A stretch of 57,281 nucleotides of DNA from Dimargaris cristalligena (GCA_027576995.1 JANBQC010000117.1:1-57281); one strand, 5' to 3'. Counted from the stretch's first letter, positions 45,364-57,204 are shown. Numbers and translations are program-made. The notes: generated by a model from the sequence alone, not told the origin.

Positions 45364-48300
45364 TCAGGAACTGTCACCAAATCGGTACAGTGCGATTGCG
45401 CCCTTGAGATCGGGCTGCGTTACAACCCCACCCAGGGCGACCAGACGTGAGCCCGGTGTCGTATCGCCGGACTTGTCCCGGGCCGCACTGCGACCGAGCA
45501 AATCCGCCGTAGTGAGGCATTCTACCTTATCGAAGAAGGAAACGTACTTATTTACCAACACCAACGGGGGTGACACATCACCACCACCATCGTCATTATC
45601 ACCGTCCCCTTGGGACCCCGTAACCCTGGCCGGAGATGAAGAAGAGGTTAAAACCGAGTCCGGCAGCTTGGCCCGCCACAGTCCCAATTGGCCGTCTAAC
45701 CCTCCCGACACCAACCACGAGGGATCAAACTGGGCGTAGGCCAAAGCGGACACCGCGTAGGCGTGGGTGTCGACTAGCGACGGGTGTTCCCGCCATTCCG
45801 GTTGGGCAACAGTAATCGTCGCTGCCTTGGCATTTTTACCTTTAGTCTTCTTGCCCTGTTTGGTTTGGGTAGTAGCCGTCGTATCTTTCTTACCCGTCAT
45901 CCCGGGGTTATTAAAGGGGGGCTGCTCCATGAATTCCACCACTCGGATGGCCCCATTGCCAAGCCCCGCCGCGACTTGGTGGCCTTTTGGGTGAACCGCC
46001 AGACTATAGACAAACGGCGGATTCACCAATTGCGAATTGGCATTAGCGTTGGTCGCGTCCGACGATGACGATGATGGTGGTGGTGGTGGTGGGTTGGCCC
46101 AGCGGCCCAGTAGGATGGCCCGGGAACTGTCCCATTGCAGTTGCTGCATATCCATGCCCCCGGTCCACAAGTCGTAGGGTGCGACAGGTTGGAAGCACAC
46201 ACTGGCGCAAATATTACCCACATGGCCTTTGCGGAACCGGCGTGGATGGCGTCGTTGGTCGACTAGATCATAGAGAGCCGGTTCGCCACTGTCGTCGGCC
46301 ACGGCCAAAAACTTCCCGCGGCGATCTACATCAATCTGCGGTCGACGGCGAGTTTAGTTAAATGTGAAAAAGTAGGCGTGCATGGGTGGAGAGAGGTGGG
46401 TGAGAGTTAGTGCGATGGAGGACATGCTGAGCTATGTAACTATAGGGCTGCGGATATTTTTCCCTATGGTCGACCTTTTTGGCCAAGCTATCCAGGGCAC
46501 AAGACAGACCAATTTGCGGATCTTTTTATATAAAAAAATGCAGCTGTTCCAATTGGTTTCAGTCGAGAAATTCGATTGAAGGATCCGGGGCAATACCAAC
46601 CACTATGGTATTTCGGTATGTAGGGGTTTAAACGATGCCAAGTAGGGCTTCAATTAAACGTGGCCCTGCTTGTACATGCATAGTTCCGCTTGGCGATATA
46701 AACCGGCCTCTATAAGTAATCAGCCGGCCAATACTAATAATGCTATTGCTTACCATGTTGATTTCGTCCTCGCCCACACTGAACTGGTGTATAGGCTCTG
46801 ACAAAATTATACCGGGTTGTCGGAGGTCGTACTCGTAAATCTGTGTGTATACATAGTGCAGTTTCAAGGAAGTTAGTCAAACAGATACTATCCACTGATA
46901 GCACACGGATAGGCAGCTGGACTAATGTAGGATACGGTTGGCCTATGGTGTTTTTCAATGATGAATAAACCGAGCAGGAACTGGTCAAGGGTGGCAAGTT
47001 CGCCTGATGCGGGTGTTAGGCCCTAAGTCGTCTGGTCCAGGCCTTATCGAAGCAGGTGCATTTACTGGATGTGGAATGTATGTCAGGATCACATCCAAGG
47101 AGGCTGGCTGACAGTGCCCTCGCCTACTCAACCTCGAGCGATACTCTGGGGGCCATAACATATAGCTAGATTGTGGCCGTTTAGTTTACCTGATTAGCAG
47201 CAGCTAAGTAGAACCGTTGTGCCTGGCGAGTGGGATGGCCAAATCGGGCCGACGCCACCTAGTCATTGGATATATCAATATTATACCGCCGGGGAGTTAA
47301 GTACTTTACCCGACATGGATATAACAGGTCGAACAGTTAAGGGGGTACTGCAGGCAGTACAATTTCCAGAGTCGAGAGGCAATCACAACCTCTCGAATCT
47401 ACACTCCGATCCCCCAGCGAAATCGATTAGCTGTGTTAAAATAAATACAGTATCACGATGGCCAGAGGCAGAATGCCAATACCGGCCGCTTCAAAGCCAG
47501 ACGATTACCCACACCGTGGAATGGCCTATAAAACACCAACGGGCGCCAATTCACGCTGGGCCACTTGTACAGGTCTCTCATAACACGTCATTGAGACCGG
47601 TTGGGGTAACCATGGGGAAGTAGGTCACTTAATATGAGCATTAGAGCTACTTACTGCAGTATCGAAGCCCCGGATAGCTCTGACTGATTTCCGGGTTCTT
47701 AGATCCCATAGACGTGCCGTTGCATCCTCTTTGATGAATCACCGCGGCCACGTCGATTGGGGATGCCATTGCATTGATGCAAAAGTAGTTGCACGGTAGG
47801 TAATTTAGCCACCAGAGGTAGCGGTTAAAGTAGCATATTATGTGACATAATCGCCCCGCCCCACCAAAAATAATAGAGGGTAATATACTTGTTGTTAGGA
47901 TCACTATGGCAATAATAATTATAATAAAATGATGATGATATGGCAGGGCGGATGACTTTCTAATATTTACCAACAAGCGGCTGGTACAATGGAATGTAGT
48001 CGAGGGTAAATGAAAAGATAAACCACCAGACCGAACAGGCATGGTTATAGGTGGATTTAGCAGGACAACAAGGCGGAGGGGAGGGGGATATGCGAGGCTA
48101 AAAGTGGGACTCGTGAGAGGCTCCACGCTCCGCCTCATCCTCCCCCCATATCATTATATCACCGACGCTGCCATCATTTTCCCCAGCTAGTGTCGCCAAT
48201 AGTAAGCAATATGGACTTGTATCGTCCAGGGTTGGCCTCGTCCCGAATCAGTAAGACCTACCGGAACCCGAGAGAAGGAGAGGCCCAGCGTCTGAAAATA

Positions 48301-48561
48301 AGTGAAAGTCAAGGGCCACTACTGTGTCTGTGTGCCCCTTGAGAACCCCGGCAAGCTGGTATGGCAAGGTATACAAGAATAGGGCATAGGTTACATAGCA
48401 AAGGCTTGTAGACGTTGGTTAGCACGCCGGCCAAGAGGCGGGATAATATTGAGCCGTATTCTTCCTTCGCCACCGTTCCGATCCAGGTTAGGTACTAATG
48501 CGAACGCTAGAACACATAGCCTCGGTTGGCGGTGCATGGGGAAAGCCCCTACCTCAAACAT
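45364..48561 (-). CDS. WDR53: WDR53-like WD40-repeat protein
   Basis: Six exons predicted: 48553-48561, 48262-48355, 47655-47728, 47190-47258, 46754-46840, 45364-46335; 434 residues. Splicing joins GVLKGHTDTVVALDF to LLLSGS-EDATARLWDLR, an ideal first WD repeat. It continues through RFYLAAANQ, IYEYDLRQPG and EDEINM, then IDVDRRGKFLAVADDSG and GNICASVCFQPVAPYDLWTG, the WDR53 segment ending in a GxDMQ motif. The last exon adds WLVSGGLDGQLGLW, with a His/Pro/Ser run and a Lys-rich insert. Human WDR53 is thought to be a CUL4-DDB1 substrate receptor. The nine-base first exon (ATG TTT GAG, donor GTAGGG) is the least certain part; all other junctions have matching phase and GT-AG ends. Introns are 197-533 nt. 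Confidence 0.85.
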
Positions 48562-50008
48562 TCGGAATCGGGGTGTTCGGACCGGAGTAAGGGGCGCGTG
48601 TATGTGTGAGACAGATTGGTATATTCAGGGAGGTCGTGGCAACTAGGGCTGCGTTGAATGCGCAGAGGTCGCAAAAGAAGGAATCGAAAGAGAAAAAAAA
48701 ACTTTGGAAAGAAAAACCTTAGTATGCAATTAGGTCCATTTCACTCGAATAGAACATACCGGGGAGTTTTGCGGCCCCCTCTGGATATCGCACAGAGCAA
48801 GGTTATGTATGGCCTTGAAAGCTCCAGTATAATTGCAGTTATGCATAGGACCGGGGTGTCTTTTCCTTAGCAGCGGACCGCCCACTCGCGAGGTGCAGCT
48901 CGGAGAAGCCAGTTATACTGAGGTGTGGTAGGGCCTCCTTCTCCCTTTGGTCTATATATGTATATCAAGCGATGCATTAACGGCGAGAGCACCGATATTA
49001 ATAACTGTATTATCCATTCTACTTGCGGACGGCAAACGTAGAGGTCGTATGGCAGGTTAACTACTTAGTGGATCCCTGGACAAACTTGGCATCGGGACAA
49101 GGGGAAGGATGCTTTCTTCCACCGCCGACTATTTAATTTGCGCATAAGCAAATGTCAATGTATGAATAGAGCAACTGAAGAATCGAAGGAATGCTGATTC
49201 CCCAACTCCAGAAGGTCAGCGGCTTTTTGTTTACACTTGGTACGACACATATCTGCATCGGTATAGGCAGGTCGTGGGGATGTGCCGCAGACTCAGCGTC
49301 ACACAGCATGGCCCATACTGACCGCTGCCAAGTCATTTGTGCGTAATGGGTGCTCGTCGCGGCCGCGGTTGTCGTTGTGGTTGCAGGTCGGGCCCACTGA
49401 AGCGGACAAAGACCCGTTCCATTGGGCCGCGCCCATTCAACACGGAAAATTAGGGATATGGAGGATATGGTTGAATCCCTCGTTGATTTGGGTTGCATGG
49501 GAATATAAAAGGCAGGGCGTTTCCAGGGCTCCTAGTGCAGCACATTTGCCCGTTAACATTTACTACTGTCTAACTTATCGTCTAGTTGCCGCTGGCTGTT
49601 TCCCAGTCCCTGTCATCTAACAACTACCATCTCTCTGTTTCGGTTAGTTCTTCTCCTGCATTAGCGACTATTTCTTGTCGGGTGCCGTCCCCCCTGCATC
49701 GCATTCCCTCTTAATTGTTCCGATTCCCAATCCATCCTCCTCACTCACGCCTTGGTTCTATTGCCTTGGACAAAGCATTAACTGCTTAATTCACAGTCGG
49801 CACTCTTGAACATTTGCCCGCATTTTCCATTCCTATTCATTCACCTAGTCAGCACCACAGGCGTCCTCCTATATCCTACACCCTCCTTCCTTCCCCATAC
49901 AATTCCTCCACTTACGCTGCCTTATACGTGAGTTCTCCACCCCAGTTCTGTAGCGAACCAAAACCCACTGTCTTTTTACCCTAACTCCCACCACCGACTT
50001 TCAACACT
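48562..50008. other. Divergent promoter region, WDR53-like and Hsp20 genes
   Basis: About 1.4 kb. A candidate TATA box lies at 49504-49513. From 49610 on the sequence is pyrimidine-rich, probably the Hsp20 leader. The frames at 49133-49498 and 49282-49620 overlap on opposite strands and have no motif. No clear heat shock element with correct spacing was found by eye. Confidence 0.45.
49504..49513 (+). promoter_or_regulatory. Candidate TATA box of the Hsp20 gene
   Basis: TATAAAAGGC, about 500 bases before the ATG at 50009. Same element type and similar distance as at 12078 and 40340. Confidence 0.4.
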
Positions 50009-50554
50009 ATGCCCAAGCCCTATAGTGCATTCTACACCGAGCGGAGCCAGGTACCTACTCCCGCCAACCCCTCCACCCAATTCCCCAATTTCCTCAGCCA
50101 GGGCATTCCCTCCCATTTCCAACCCTGGGGCATTCCGGGCCACAACTTCGGAGCTTTTTCTGGCCCGGGTAGCGTATTGAACACCCCCATGGAGGTACTG
50201 GACACCCGTGAAACCGACTCCGTGTATACTATCAGTGTGTTAATTCCTCGGGTGATACCCTCGTCACTGCGGGTCACTGCTATGCTGGGCGGGCTTGTCC
50301 TTCAGGGTCAAACCCATGACGAGCACCACCACAAACACCACTTTCCCAATAACCTCCACCACCACAGCCAACCCTCGAGCCCCCCCAAACATCCCCACCT
50401 TTCTCACTTTCACAAAGACCACATCCACAGCTTCCACCACACCCTAACCGTGCCTTCCTACGTGGATACTTCACGGGCCGAAGCCCGCACGGAGAATGGC
50501 ATCATCACCATTAAGGCCCCCAGACGGTCCCTGTTTTCCAATTTCAATGAATGA
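50009..50554 (+). CDS. Small heat shock protein (Hsp20/alpha-crystallin) with His-rich insert
   Basis: 181 residues, single exon. The alpha-crystallin domain starts at about residue 59 (PMEVLDTRETDSVYTISVLI). It continues with the first beta strands (PRVIPSSLRVTAMLGGLVLQ) and resumes after an insert at HHTLTVPSYVDTSRAEAR, ending ENGIITIKAPR, the ENGxLxIxxP signature of the family. A low-complexity His/Pro/Ser insert (about residues 107-145) with many His residues lies in the middle, at the loop that in fungal Hsp20s often carries a variable insertion. The N-terminus is Pro/Phe/Gly-rich, as usual for oligomerisation. It is an ATP-independent chaperone that holds unfolding proteins. The His cluster could bind metal, which is speculation. 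Confidence 0.88.
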   Translation: MPKPYSAFYTERSQVPTPANPSTQFPNFLSQGIPSHFQPWGIPGHNFGAFSGPGSVLNTPMEVLDTRETDSVYTISVLIPRVIPSSLRVTAMLGGLVLQGQTHDEHHHKHHFPNNLHHHSQPSSPPKHPHLSHFHKDHIHSFHHTLTVPSYVDTSRAEARTENGIITIKAPRRSLFSNFNE

Positions 50555-53476
50555 GGGGAGCAGACAGGTAGAGTCCTGTTTACGGCGTCCGTGGCTCCAG
50601 CATTATCCATAGAAGAAGGATGAACTGGCAGTGGGTTATCGCCGATTGTCGGCTGTCACAGTTCCCTTAGCCATTGGCGCACCCATTATTTGTCCTCCCA
50701 CCTTTCCCTATAACCCACCCGAGCCCATTGTATTTTCGCACCCGTCTCGTCCATTATGTACTATCCTGCATCTCGGGTTTTTATCACCTAAAAAAAAATA
50801 AACTATCGGCTTCAAATACACCCCTACCCGGCCCCACCTGACCCATAGTCTTAACCGAGCTAATGGATGTCCTTATTTTGGCTATGGGGGAGTAAATACA
50901 TGGATATATGACTTTTTTTAATAATAAAAAAACACACATCCCCTCTATAGGGCATCAAACTGGTCGGGGTATTACCATTCCGCCGTGAACAGCGACTCCC
51001 GCGCCATCGGTTTGAAATATGCAGCGACCACGCTACTTCAACTGGGCTGCCCGAATTGGGGTGGCCCAACCCACTATTAGCCAACAGAGAGTTTAACCGG
51101 CTGCTTTGATACGCTAATCCAATGAGGACGACTGCACCCCTGTCTCCGATCGAACATTTTTTTAGGCTATTGTTAGCCATGCTGTGCGTACAGCATTTCA
51201 GTGACCAGGCTCATCGTAGTGCAGTACCACCACGTCGTTAGTGATGTGCCGAATAACATGACTTTCTTATCCCGCATTCCAAAATCAAGCCTACTTTGAA
51301 GCATCATGGGGCTGTCGTACATAGCCGCCAAGAAGCCCTCCCCACAGCATTGGGGTGCAATTGGCTTCTTAAGTTATTTGCACCTACTATGATGGAATGC
51401 CGAGTGGGAACTGAATAATCAAGTAAATGCCGAGTGGGGTTATTACGAATAAGATGTATAGTTTTAAAATAAGTGTTTTATTGAAACATAAAGATCTTTT
51501 GGGTATGCGAGTCGCTACTTCTTTTATATCTATATCTCTGGTATCTGGGTAGAGTGACTGCCGTTCGCTGCTTGTTCGGAGGGGGCCGCTATAGTGAGGG
51601 AGTTGGGTGGAGCGCTCTCATTGGTTGAAATGAGGGATCCTCCCAACTCGGGGTTGTCCGCCCCCTCTGAGGGTTACACTACCGGGGGCCTAGATTCTCT
51701 CCCAACAGGTTTTTTACATGTGAGCATATTTCCCTATTCCTTGAGAGGGACATACCCATGGTATAGGTACTCCGCACCCCTCCCCCCAAACCTCCCCAAC
51801 ATCAATAGTATCCAGGGTACAAATGGCAACCCTACCGAGCCATCGGGTCTCGTTTCTCGTTCAAAGTACCCTGATCCGATAGATTAATTTAGACTGTATT
51901 CCCCCCTATTCACTATCCCAACACACCGGCCTGGACTCTCATCTATTACCCATGGTACCCAGACTCGGTATGTTACTGGGGGCTGTTATTATCTCCCAAG
52001 TATATCCCCCAACTTCAATAGAAAGCGTGGCTTACCTATAGATATGGCCAATCAATATAGTTGCACGGATTTGTTCGAATTGTTCGATAAATGGCCCCCT
52101 CACCCCCCCTTTTTTTAACGTGTTCTCGGTTTCGGAATAGCAACAAATTATATAAATTGACCATTTCCCGGCCATAAATACGTTGGCTCACTCTTTCTTA
52201 TTGCGCTACTTTATTTTTTCTTCCACACAACCCTATGGTCACAGTCCTCCTGACTGTTGACAGCCTCATTAAGATGTGTATACTCAGTACACTTGTTCTA
52301 TCAGTAGTACCCATAACCCCTGCAACTAATGAATTTATCTTTGACACCATACCAAGGTGGTGTATGTGTCCTGTTAAATTCAATGGTTCCTTCAACTACA
52401 CTATTGAAATATTAATCTCTCAATGATTATTACTTTTATCACTGTGGCATGGACACTTTCTTGGCCGCCCTTTTTGTATCTTCCAGAGTACAATCCCACC
52501 TCTACTGATACCATGCTTGTTTATTTTATTCTGTCTGTATCTTAAGCCCCCCTCTATTCTTCGTAAATTGAACCAGCCATGATAATCTCTGTGAGCCATT
52601 CGGTACATATCTTTCTCGGAGGTGCCCTGCTGCAATATCCTGATCTGTCTGAGGGATTTAAAATGTTCCCATTTAATACAGGGACCTTTATTAGCAACTA
52701 TACCCTCTGCGATTAAAATAGCAGGGCTTGTTTAGCACCCGGACGACTGGACTCGTGTTGCTATCCCTACTACGGCTGCACAACTCTGGCCTTACAGGTA
52801 GGTGTTTAAACCATTTTGCTTCCCTGCCTTCTACTGCTAATCCATCAATACCATCGCTCTTTATTATAGATTTTATACGGCATACTTTGGTTCTCTTTGT
52901 GTTATCCTGCCAAGGGCATGTCGAATCGTTTTCTCATTTAACTATATATGGGTGAAGTTCGGTCCAGCTGTATAGGGTTATCAATGATATGTGAATGGGA
53001 AAATATATGGGATATTATTTTTAACCAATAATATTTGCTCCATCTAATGGATTATTCGTTATGCAACTCAGTTGAACCTCTCCCATATTCCTTACATACT
53101 TTTATAAAATTTCCTGATATAAAATGGTTGGCGAGGGGTAAAAAAGCCTACAAAAGGGAGTGTACCAAATCCCTATATTAGGTTATAATGGCAGTTGTTT
53201 TACCGTCGGTATAAAGGGTTGTTCACTAAAATCGGGAAACGAGAGGCCCTCTTGTAATGCGGAAACCCAAGACGATGTATTCTCATGTCATGTTAAAGGT
53301 AAAAATGTGGGTTCTTCTGATTATGGTAAGTCTGGACTGGTAGTTTGAGGCTTATTAGTATAGATGTAGGCGTGGCCTACAATCGGTGATGATCCATTGA
53401 CCTCTCAACACTAGGTACTGGGTCGTAAAACGTTAAGCCGCAACCTATCAGTCCGATAATTGCAATTTCTACTGCA
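50555..53476. other. Gene-poor region with MITE copy 3
   Basis: Almost 3 kb with only short chance frames. It includes a TTTTTTT-AATAATAAAAAAA stretch near 50911 and the inverted MITE copy at 52949-53085. A frame at 53160-53348 has five cysteines (CFTVGIKGCSLKSGNERPSC) and could be an exon of a small cysteine-rich protein, but it has no start with a signal peptide. Confidence 0.4.
52949..53085 (-). mobile_element. MITE-like element, copy 3 (inverted)
   Basis: 137 bp in reverse orientation to the other two. The right end complements TGGGAGAGGTTCA and the left begins TGGGTGAAGTTC, with TA on both flanks. The interior matches copies 1 and 2 (ATAACGAATAATCCATTAGA in the element orientation). No coding capacity. 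Confidence 0.82.
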
Positions 53477-53722
53477 CTAGGGGCCATCAGAAATTAGAAT
53501 TCGGATGACCCGTTGATATTTATTGATGTTAAAGAATGGGGTATAAGTCATATAGGTGACTATTAAAATGAGCGTTGCTTCCGCCATAGCTACTATTGTA
53601 TAGTTGTCAGGGTTCGTCCAGTCAGAGGTAGGCTTGGGAATGCGGCCGGGCGTCCCCAGGCTCTTGTAGACGGTGTATTGGCGTCGAAGGGGGTGGCTCC
53701 TGGCCGATAGTAAGGGGCACAT
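53477..53722 (-). CDS. Possible small mitochondrial or membrane protein
   Basis: An 81-residue minus-strand frame. The N-terminus (MCPLLSARSHPLRRQYTVYK) looks like a mitochondrial targeting sequence: Arg/Ser-rich, no acidic residue. After a Pro/Asp/Asn segment (RIPKPTSDWTNPDNY) comes one hydrophobic helix (AMAEATLILIVTYMTYT). This layout is typical of small respiratory-chain subunits. I cannot assign a family. An acceptor-like CTGCAG lies just upstream, so a 5' exon is possible, and the frame may be chance. Confidence 0.35.
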   Translation of the reverse strand: MCPLLSARSHPLRRQYTVYKSLGTPGRIPKPTSDWTNPDNYTIVAMAEATLILIVTYMTYTPFFNINKYQRVIRILISDGP

Positions 53723-54261
53723 TGGCTGCAGAGGAGGAAGTAGGGTTGGGGTGGGTCATATTGATCAAGGCGGTCGATTTATCAAAATATAGAGGAATAA
53801 TGATTTTTAAAAGAAAAGGTTTATTAAGAATAATTATTTTAGTCGGGTCAATTTGAATCGAAAGTAGGAATGAACGAATTGTAATTGGTTTCCAGGGTGG
53901 GGGAGGGCACCCCGAACCAAGGTCGTGAAGCAATCGTTATAAATATGCCAAATTCTATTACACATTTCAAATATTCGCCACTCAGTTGGTATAGTATATA
54001 GTCAATATCTTAGAATCGAAATCACTAGTTGGACTTTAACTTCCCGAAGGAGTGGAGATGTTCACACAAAATTCGAAATCAGTTCAAATTTGTTGCAAAA
54101 ATTGGAATAATCGATAATAATTCGCAATGCCAAGGTAGTCGCATAATGGATTGATAGCCGGATTCTGAAGGCTGATCGCCGACGTCCTCATGGCACTACA
54201 TATATAGGTGGTCTAACTAGCATTTACCAATAGTTCTAAGTATAATGTAATATACATCAGG
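53723..54261. other. Intergenic, no gene seen
   Basis: AT-rich sequence; the frame 53622-53933 overlaps the previous gene in another frame and has no motif. Confidence 0.45.
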
Positions 54262-55945
54262 TTAGTGCGTGTAGGTAGCCAGTGTCCGTAACCCCTGTAT
54301 CAACATTTGGGCTTGTTTAATCGTGGACCATATGGTCCCAATAATAGGATGGGATTCCCGATAGATGCATAGTTTGGCGTCATCAATGGGCATAAATGAA
54401 GTGTGTATTTCTTGTAAATGGTCGGGTAAAAACTGGATCACGTCCGACTTGGACTCCAGTAAATTAAGCGGTACCACGATCCCGAACCCTCCCTCGGGAG
54501 ACAAGCCGAGCCAGGGACAGCCAATATAATCGGACAGGATACAGAAGTCCGGGACCATAGACTGACGATCAAAAGGCAGCCCAGAATTTCGCAGAAAATC
54601 GGCGGCGGTGGTGGGTAAGCCCCAGCCGTCGAGACACTGCACAAACCATTTCAGGCGAACGGTGGCGCTCCGAGTGGTGCGGAAATTCGCGGTATAGATT
54701 TCCATCGTAAGAAGTTTGGGACTCAGTAGATGCAACATGACATGGTCTTGGTAAAGGGCCGCCAGCAGTACCAGGAGGAAGACGGTACTTCCACCCAGGG
54801 GACTAATCCCCCGGTGGCCATTCTCGAGGACGGTAGCCCGTTGCCAGATGGTGTCGATAAATTTTTCCACTTGACCAGTGTCACCCCGTCTATAGAGCCG
54901 CCAAACGGCGAGTACTAGCGTCAATTCAATAGTCGTTTGAAATGACGGAGCACTCCGGGACAACTCATCGGTCAGCTGAATGGCCGGTAGTTGGACACCG
55001 AAATGCGACTCAATGACTTCCGACGAATCGGCCTCAAACTTGGAATTCACCGATATTATTCGGTAAATACGATCCAAGGCGCCTAGCGTTTTGGCATTGG
55101 CGTAACTAGCCAGGGGAAAATTCAGGGCCAGTTCGTACGAAGAGAAAGTCTCAAGATTGACGATACGCCAGTTGGTTTCTTCCAAAAGGGGGTTGGTCTG
55201 GCTGGTGCGTACAAAATCCAGAAAAGCAACCCGCCACTGTAACCAAGGAAGTACGATTCCCAGTCGGGCCTCTTGATCGGAAAGGTCAATCGGCTGCCAG
55301 TCTTTATAGATGTCCAGAAAGTTGCTCATAAACGCGGACCATGACTCTAATTGGGAGAGATTATAAAACTCTTTCTTGAAGTTCTGGATGCGGGTTTCTA
55401 CTTTGGGGTTTTTATCGGGGTTATTAGACACCAATTCAAAATCCCGGATTGCGTTGTTCAAAAATTTGTTTATCTGGTGGAAGTGGAAGATGGGGGAATA
55501 AAAGCACAGCCACAAGGATAGTGTGATGGGTTAATTATATTATATAGCTGCAACAGGCCGTTATGGGCGCATAGCCGACTTGTGGAAACCGATTGGGGCT
55601 TTAGCGGCCCCCTTATGGAAAATTAATCGCCACTAGACTGGTATAAAACAACCATTATCGAGATTACAAATCTCCTGCTAAAAAGTAATGATTAGAGAAT
55701 GTCTTTTCCGAAGGTAAACTTACCCGATTATTCAGGTTGGAGTAATTTAGGACCGGATCATGCTGAAAAAAATGTACACGACGGGCAAAATCGCCTAGGG
55801 GTAATTGGTTAGCAACTTCGTTTTGCAATTCAGAGGGCAGCTTGGAGATGAATCCAGACAACTGTTCGATCGATATAGTGGCTGCATTTAAAGTCGTAAC
55901 TAACACAGCCGTATACGAGAAAATTGAAAAGACCCGAATATACAT
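54262..55945 (-). CDS. Secreted protein of unknown family with F-box-like stretch
   Basis: Two exons, 55724-55945 and 54262-55473, phase 0, 250-nt intron (GTAAGT...CCACCAG); 477 residues. Residues 1-21 form a signal peptide (MYIRVFSIFSYTAVLVTTLN, cleavage at Ala-21/Ala-22). The mature N-terminus reads ISKLPSELQNEVANQLPLGD, which looks like an F-box (LPxELxxxVxxxLPLxD) at about residues 34-55. This is odd, because F-boxes normally bind Skp1 in the cytosol. The rest is helical with aromatic patches, such as WSAFMSNFLDIYKDW and SPKLLTMEIYTANF, and has no known domain. It may belong to a lineage-specific secreted family. Alternatively, the 'F-box' is chance helix similarity, or the hydrophobic N-terminus is a membrane anchor. 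Confidence 0.7.
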
Positions 55946-57204
55946 GGTGGATTAAAAGGGGATATCAGGATTATAGCGTAAAGTCCGATGGATAAATAAT
56001 AGTACACACAACGGTGAAAGATAACTAAAAGCAAAGGTAAATCAAATATATACATACCAGGTCAGGGTAAATGGTTTCCAACAAAATGGCCTAACTATTA
56101 CCGTTCAGGGGCCTGACGGACCCTTTTTATGTTTCCGACCATCAGAATCTAACCAATAAATAAGTCCAAGAGCTTAGGCAATGCCCTCGGTTGGGGCATG
56201 CCCTAAGTGGTGCATAGTTGTTGTTGTATCATTTTGGGGGGCGGGGGTTAGGCGCCAATTGTTTCAATTGTAATGGTATCACGGAGGCATCTAGTTAGGG
56301 CAAAGTAGCAAAAGAGGTGGGATGATCCCCCTTTGCCAGGCCCAAGTCCTACGTTAAGCAATAGCTGTAGTGTAACATCCACATCGGCGCTTTCATCCTA
56401 CCATCATAGAACCCCTTGTATTAGTTTTACCTTGGGATTACGCGTGTGTAATATATTTTGGGAAACCAAATCAGGAATAGCAAGAGGAACAGTCCCCATA
56501 AATAGAGTCAGTCAATTGATGACATAACCCATATCCAAGATTGGCCACTGGAATATACGGATGTGTTTAAGAACTATGCATACAAATGGTATGATACTAT
56601 CTCGTGGCAGGATCAGGTACATTGGATAGCCAGACGCGGCGGTGATATATAGCTTCGGATAACACTTTGACACATGTACGGCCTATTTTAGGTTAATTGC
56701 TTCCTAATGATTGGAGGTGGTGATAGCAAAAAGCCGGTAACTAGCCTGTCATCGATCAGACTCTGTGTAACAAAGGTGGTAGAATTAGCCGACCATCGGC
56801 TGTTCCGCGCGGTAATACTTGGAGCATCAGGTGCTAGATGAACCGAAAATAGAGGTGGGAGACAAGCCATCAAGCTGTGCTGGATACCCGATAGGGGTAT
56901 GTTGTCAATAGATTTTCGCCATGTTCCCACAGGCATTCAATTCTGTGACACGATAGGACATTCTATGAGATGAAAAATAAAAAAACAGATAACTAGTGCA
57001 TAAACCTATGTTAGGGACGAGCTTTCCTGACTATTCTCGAGTACTTCACACGTTGGATATATTTAATTCAAAAATTAACTTATAAATTTGCCAATGACAT
57101 TAGGTACCAATCCCATATATAAAAAGTATTGGATGAACTTTGTACAATAAAAAAAGGGGATTCACCTACTAGTCGGGGATGGGCAAACAAATTGCAAAAG
57201 ATAA
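55946..57204. other. Intergenic between secreted-protein gene and tRNA
   Basis: About 1.3 kb. The plus-strand stretch 56511-56655 reads protein-like in one frame (THIQDWPLEYTDVFKNYAYK, then WYDTISWQDQ) with no start or convincing splice sites, so it may be a decayed exon. No other signal. Confidence 0.4.

Noticed and set aside
48262..48291. A 30-nt microexon in the WDR53-like gene, suggested by TTTTCAG at 48292
   Set aside because: The frame continues open upstream through VVALDFHLFSDAG, so no intron is needed there.
52728..53348. A spliced small cysteine-rich secreted protein (hydrophobic stretch at 52740 plus Cys frame at 53160)
   Set aside because: The hydrophobic stretch has no ATG, and the MITE copy lies between the two parts; phases could not be reconciled.
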